Assembly: GCF_036014215.1 (NCBI RefSeq)
Contig: NZ_CP107921.1
Location: 5,959,501-6,023,500, forward strand
Direction: 5' to 3'
Length of the DNA stretch: 64,000 nt
From: Streptomyces sp. NBC_00440
Lineage (GTDB): Bacteria > Actinomycetota > Actinomycetes > Streptomycetales > Streptomycetaceae
Below, one piece after another: positions 60,761-64,000 of the stretch (its first letter is position 1; the number at the start of each line of letters is the position of its first letter). A model generated the notes under the pieces. It made no database searches. It was not told the origin of the DNA and was given only the letters and a program-made list of their open reading frames with translations. Made by a program: the position numbers and the translations under genes.

Positions 60761-63700
60761 ATGCCCCGAAGATACAGATCCGTCCGCGCGCTCGTCGCCG
60801 CGTCCTCCGCCGTATTCGCCCTGGCCGGGCCCCTCCCGTCCGCCTCTGCCTCCGCCACCGCCGCGCCCGCGACCGGCGCCGTCGGGGGCGAGGCCGTCAT
60901 CGGCTCGGCCCAGCTCTCGGTCGCCGTCGCCAGGGACTTCCCGCGAGTCGTCTCGTACACCGACCGCGGCACCGGATCGCGGCTGCTCGGCAGCACGCAG
61001 CCGGTCACCGCCGTCACCCTCAACGGCAAGGCGTACCCGGTCCAGGTGAAGGGCGCACCCGTGGTCCGGACCTCGTCCGCCGCGTACACCCTCACCTTCG
61101 CCGCCCTGCCCGGGATCGAGATCGACGCGAAGCTCTCGGTCTCGGGGCGCGCCACCACGTTCAGGGTGACCGCCGTACGGGACACCGCGGCGTTCCGGGT
61201 CGGGACGATCGACATCCCCGGCCACGATCTGGTCTCGGTGGGGTCCGACGACCCGGGAGCCGCCACCGCCTTCACCCGGCTCGACGCGGACTCGACCCGT
61301 ACCGCCGACGTCTTCGGCAAGGTCACGGCGGACACCGGGGCCGACGCCTCACCGGTCGGGGCGACCTACGCCATCGTCAACACCGGGCAGCTGGCCGCAG
61401 CGGTCGAGTCCAACTCCTCGTACGACAAGCCGGCCGGCGCCACCAACGGCGACGCGGCCCGCTTCTGGCACCAGGCGCAGAAGGAGGCCGACGGCAGCGT
61501 CCGGGTCGGGGTCTGGTCCGGGCAGTGGACCTACCGTGGCGACGGCGCCGCCAAGCCGGAGAGCGGGAACAACCTGCCCTGGGCGAAGGTCGTCGTCACG
61601 CCGGACGCCAACGGCGACAAGGTGGTCGACTGGCAGGACGGCGCCGTCGCGTTCCGCACGATCGGCATCGAGCCCAAGGGCGGGAACGAGACCCCGGACC
61701 GGGTGATCACCCACATCCCGTTCAACTTCGCCAGCCAGGCCACCCACCCCTTCCTGCGCACGCTGGACGACGTCAAGCGCATCTCGCTCGCCACCGACGG
61801 CCTCGGTCAGCTCGCCCTGCTCAAGGGCTACCAGTCCGAGGGCCACGACTCGGCGCACCCCGACTACGGGGGCAACTACAACACCCGGGCCGGCGGCCTC
61901 ACCGACCTCAACAAGCTGCTCAAGGACGGCAAGAAGTGGGGCGCCACGTTCGGTGCGCACATCAACGCCACCGAGGCCTACCCGGTCGCCCACCACTTCG
62001 ACGACAGCCTGGTCGACAAGAGCGCGCAGGGCTGGAACTGGCTGGACCAGAGCTACTACATCGACCAGCGCCACGACATCAACAGCGGCGACCTGACCGA
62101 CCGGCTCCAGCAGCTGCGGAACGAGACCGACCCCAACCTCTCGCTGCTCTACCTCGACGTCTACTACACGCACGGCTGGATCGCCGACAAGACCGCCGAG
62201 GCCGTCCGCCAGCAGGGCTGGAACCTGGCGTCCGAGTGGGCGGACAAGTTCGAGCGGGACACGCTCTGGTCGCACTGGGCCAATGACCTGGATTACGGCG
62301 ACGCCCACAACAAGGGCCTCAACTCGAAGATCATCCGGTTCATCCGGAACGACGAGAAGGACGTCTGGAACAACGATCCGGTCCTCGGCCAGACCGCCAT
62401 CCAGGAGTTCGAGGGCTGGACGGGCGAGACCGACTGGACGAAGTTCTACGACACCGTCTGGCAGAAGGACCTCCCCGCCAAATATCTCCAGCACCAGAAG
62501 ATCACCCGCTGGGACGGCAACGACATCACCTTCACCGGCGGGGTGACCGGCACCGTCAAGGACGGCAGGCGTGCCGTCTACGACCACGGGCGGCAGGTCA
62601 TCGACGGGAACGACTACCTGATCCCGTGGGACGGCGGCAAGAAGCTCTACCACTACAACAAGACGGGTGGCACGACCAGTTGGCAGGTGCCGGGGAGCGG
62701 GACGTACACCGTCTACAAGCTCACCGACAACGGCCGCACCAGGGCCGGCACCGTCAAGCCGGTCAAGGGGCGGATCACCCTGACGGCGGCGGCGGGCCAG
62801 CCGTACGTGCTCTACCCGGACCACGCCCCGAAGCAGGCCGATCCCCGCTGGGGACAGGACACCGAGGTCGAGGACCCCGGCTTCAACGACGCGAAGCTGA
62901 GCGACTGGCAGCGGACCGGCACCGCCGTACGGGACACCGACGGTCAGGGCCGCAACAGCGCAGCGCTCTCCGGAAGCGGCACGGCGGCCGTCTCCCAGCA
63001 GCTCAGGGGCCTCAAGCCCGGGGCCCGCTACTCCGCATCGGCCTGGATCGAGGTGCAGCCCGGCAGGTCGAGACGTACGACGCTCTCGGCGGGCGGCAAG
63101 TCGGTGGTGGTCGAGCGGTCGACCGCGAAGAACATGGTCGCCGCATCCGACTGGCACGGCACCTGGTTCCAACGGGCCGCGGTCAACTTCACCGCACCGG
63201 AGCACGGCGCCACCACGCTCAGGATCGAGGCCGCGAAGGGCTCGGCGGCCACGGTGCGGCTCGATGACATCCGGGTCGTGGCGAACGCTCCGACGGTCAG
63301 GGCGGGGACGGTCGCGTCCGAGGACTTCGAACACGTCGACCAGGGCTGGGGACCCTTCCTCAAGGGCGACGCGGGCGGCGACACCGACCCCCGCACCCAC
63401 ATCGCGCAGAAGCACGCCCCGTACACACAGGCAGGCTGGAACGGGAAGGCCATCGACGACGTCATCGGCAGCGGCCAGTCGCTGAAGTCGCACGAGGAGA
63501 ACACCGGCCTCGTCTACCGGACCGCGCCGTGGACCGTCCCGATGGCCGAAGGCCACGCGTACCAGGTGCGGTTCGACTACCAGTCGAGCGACGCGGGCGC
63601 CTATGCGTGGGTCGACGGCTACGACCGTACGTCGGGCTCCGGCGCCGCATCGGTGGAGACCCGGAGCACCCCCATCGGCAGACAGCGGACCACCGGGCAC

Positions 63701-64000
63701 TTCAGCGAGCAGCTCACGGCCGGCTGCGGGGACACCTTCACCGGGCTGCGCAAGTCCGAAGGGGCACCCGACGGCGCCGACTTCGTGCTCGACAACTTCA
63801 CGGTGACCGACCTGGGCCCGGCAACCGGACAGGCCGCCTGCGGCACGCTCTCCGTCGACCCGGCCGACCAGACCCTGGAACCGGGTGCGAAGAACAAGGT
63901 CTCGGCCACCTTCACCAACTACGAGGCGACCGCGGCGACCGGTGTCTCGGTGAGCCTGGACCTTCCCGACGGCTGGCAGGCCGAGCCCGCGGGGCCGGTC
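60761..64000 (+). CDS. Endo-alpha-N-acetylgalactosaminidase, GH101 family (3' end outside window)
   Basis: First 1080 codons. Sec signal peptide (~1-32). A beta-sandwich N-terminal domain (35-280) precedes the TIM-barrel catalytic domain. YLDVYYTHGW has Asp466, the likely nucleophile, and NLASEWADKFERDTLWSHWANDLDYGD has Glu492, the likely acid/base, both as in GH101 enzymes that release the core-1 Gal-GalNAc disaccharide from mucin-type O-glycans. Carbohydrate-binding domains follow (about 700-870 and 880-1030), and a NEW3/NPCBM-associated domain opens at the window edge (ADQTLEPGAKNKVSATFTN). A GTG six bases before the ATG is possible. No partner gene is visible. Confidence 0.9.
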   Translation, partial: MPRRYRSVRALVAASSAVFALAGPLPSASASATAAPATGAVGGEAVIGSAQLSVAVARDFPRVVSYTDRGTGSRLLGSTQPVTAVTLNGKAYPVQVKGAPVVRTSSAAYTLTFAALPGIEIDAKLSVSGRATTFRVTAVRDTAAFRVGTIDIPGHDLVSVGSDDPGAATAFTRLDADSTRTADVFGKVTADTGADASPVGATYAIVNTGQLAAAVESNSSYDKPAGATNGDAARFWHQAQKEADGSVRVGVWSGQWTYRGDGAAKPESGNNLPWAKVVVTPDANGDKVVDWQDGAVAFRTIGIEPKGGNETPDRVITHIPFNFASQATHPFLRTLDDVKRISLATDGLGQLALLKGYQSEGHDSAHPDYGGNYNTRAGGLTDLNKLLKDGKKWGATFGAHINATEAYPVAHHFDDSLVDKSAQGWNWLDQSYYIDQRHDINSGDLTDRLQQLRNETDPNLSLLYLDVYYTHGWIADKTAEAVRQQGWNLASEWADKFERDTLWSHWANDLDYGDAHNKGLNSKIIRFIRNDEKDVWNNDPVLGQTAIQEFEGWTGETDWTKFYDTVWQKDLPAKYLQHQKITRWDGNDITFTGGVTGTVKDGRRAVYDHGRQVIDGNDYLIPWDGGKKLYHYNKTGGTTSWQVPGSGTYTVYKLTDNGRTRAGTVKPVKGRITLTAAAGQPYVLYPDHAPKQADPRWGQDTEVEDPGFNDAKLSDWQRTGTAVRDTDGQGRNSAALSGSGTAAVSQQLRGLKPGARYSASAWIEVQPGRSRRTTLSAGGKSVVVERSTAKNMVAASDWHGTWFQRAAVNFTAPEHGATTLRIEAAKGSAATVRLDDIRVVANAPTVRAGTVASEDFEHVDQGWGPFLKGDAGGDTDPRTHIAQKHAPYTQAGWNGKAIDDVIGSGQSLKSHEENTGLVYRTAPWTVPMAEGHAYQVRFDYQSSDAGAYAWVDGYDRTSGSGAASVETRSTPIGRQRTTGHFSEQLTAGCGDTFTGLRKSEGAPDGADFVLDNFTVTDLGPATGQAACGTLSVDPADQTLEPGAKNKVSATFTNYEATAATGVSVSLDLPDGWQAEPAGPV

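Overview
The window is a stretch of Streptomyces chromosome. GC is about 70 percent, genes show strong third-position G/C bias, GTG and TTG starts are common, and the backbone order is typical of the genus: a GGDEF/EAL gene, then ilvB-ilvN-ilvC-serA, the proline catabolism pair with its PucR-type regulator, leuB, ilvE, an orphan urease, agmatine deiminase and cimA. Family assignments rest on motifs read from the translated sequence; no database was searched.

Layout. 1-2926: the 5' part of a lipoprotein PQQ-type sugar dehydrogenase, an aldo/keto reductase and a D-2-hydroxyacid dehydrogenase. 3111-11698: a membrane GGDEF-EAL protein with a degenerate EAL domain (CdgE type), then the branched-chain amino acid block, opening with an Ile-Leu-Val leader peptide and attenuator, then serA. 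11737-15406: a TetR gene with a long inverted repeat, and a cyanate cluster (carbonic anhydrase, cyanase, a nucleoside-deaminase-like protein, divergent LysR regulator). 15439-19484: proline-to-glutamate catabolism with a palindromic operator. 19647-29250: accessory DNA with a DUF4291 protein, a NACHT NTPase of the prokaryotic immune type, a sortase-substrate-like surface protein and a five-gene secreted/WXG100-like cassette with a low-GC segment. 29404-34438: a truncated PadR gene, a 45-codon gene, a Tat-exported purple acid phosphatase, leuB and ilvE. 34455-42987: a nitrogen block (amidase, NCS1 permease, divergent UreAB-UreC without flap cysteine or accessory genes, agmatine deiminase, TetR, MHS transporter). 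43012-44878: cimA behind a probable Ile-codon leader peptide and terminator. 44945-51605: a flavohaemoglobin-like pair, then adenosine deaminase, a GntR regulator and an MFS transporter linked by two copies of one palindrome. 51756-59755: lipoprotein, phospholipase D-like enzyme, a WhiJ/AbaA-type regulatory trio, tautomerase, SDR/TetR pair, MFS/CGNR pair and YceI. 59833-64000: a repeat-rich leader, a small secreted M15-like protein and the first 1080 codons of a GH101 endo-alpha-N-acetylgalactosaminidase.

How the genes work together. IlvB, IlvN, IlvC, LeuB, IlvE and CimA cover most of valine, leucine and isoleucine synthesis, CimA giving the citramalate route to 2-oxobutyrate. Both the ilvB and cimA operons appear to be sensed by translation of short leader peptides. 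Proline, cyanate, adenosine, agmatine and urea-like compounds are each handled by small clusters with their own regulator.

The most unusual elements are the low-GC segment of the secreted cassette (about 25780-27140), the NACHT protein, the urease lacking its flap Cys, the GntR palindrome pair, the cimA leader, and a 31-bp duplication that changes the C-terminal frame of the MHS transporter.
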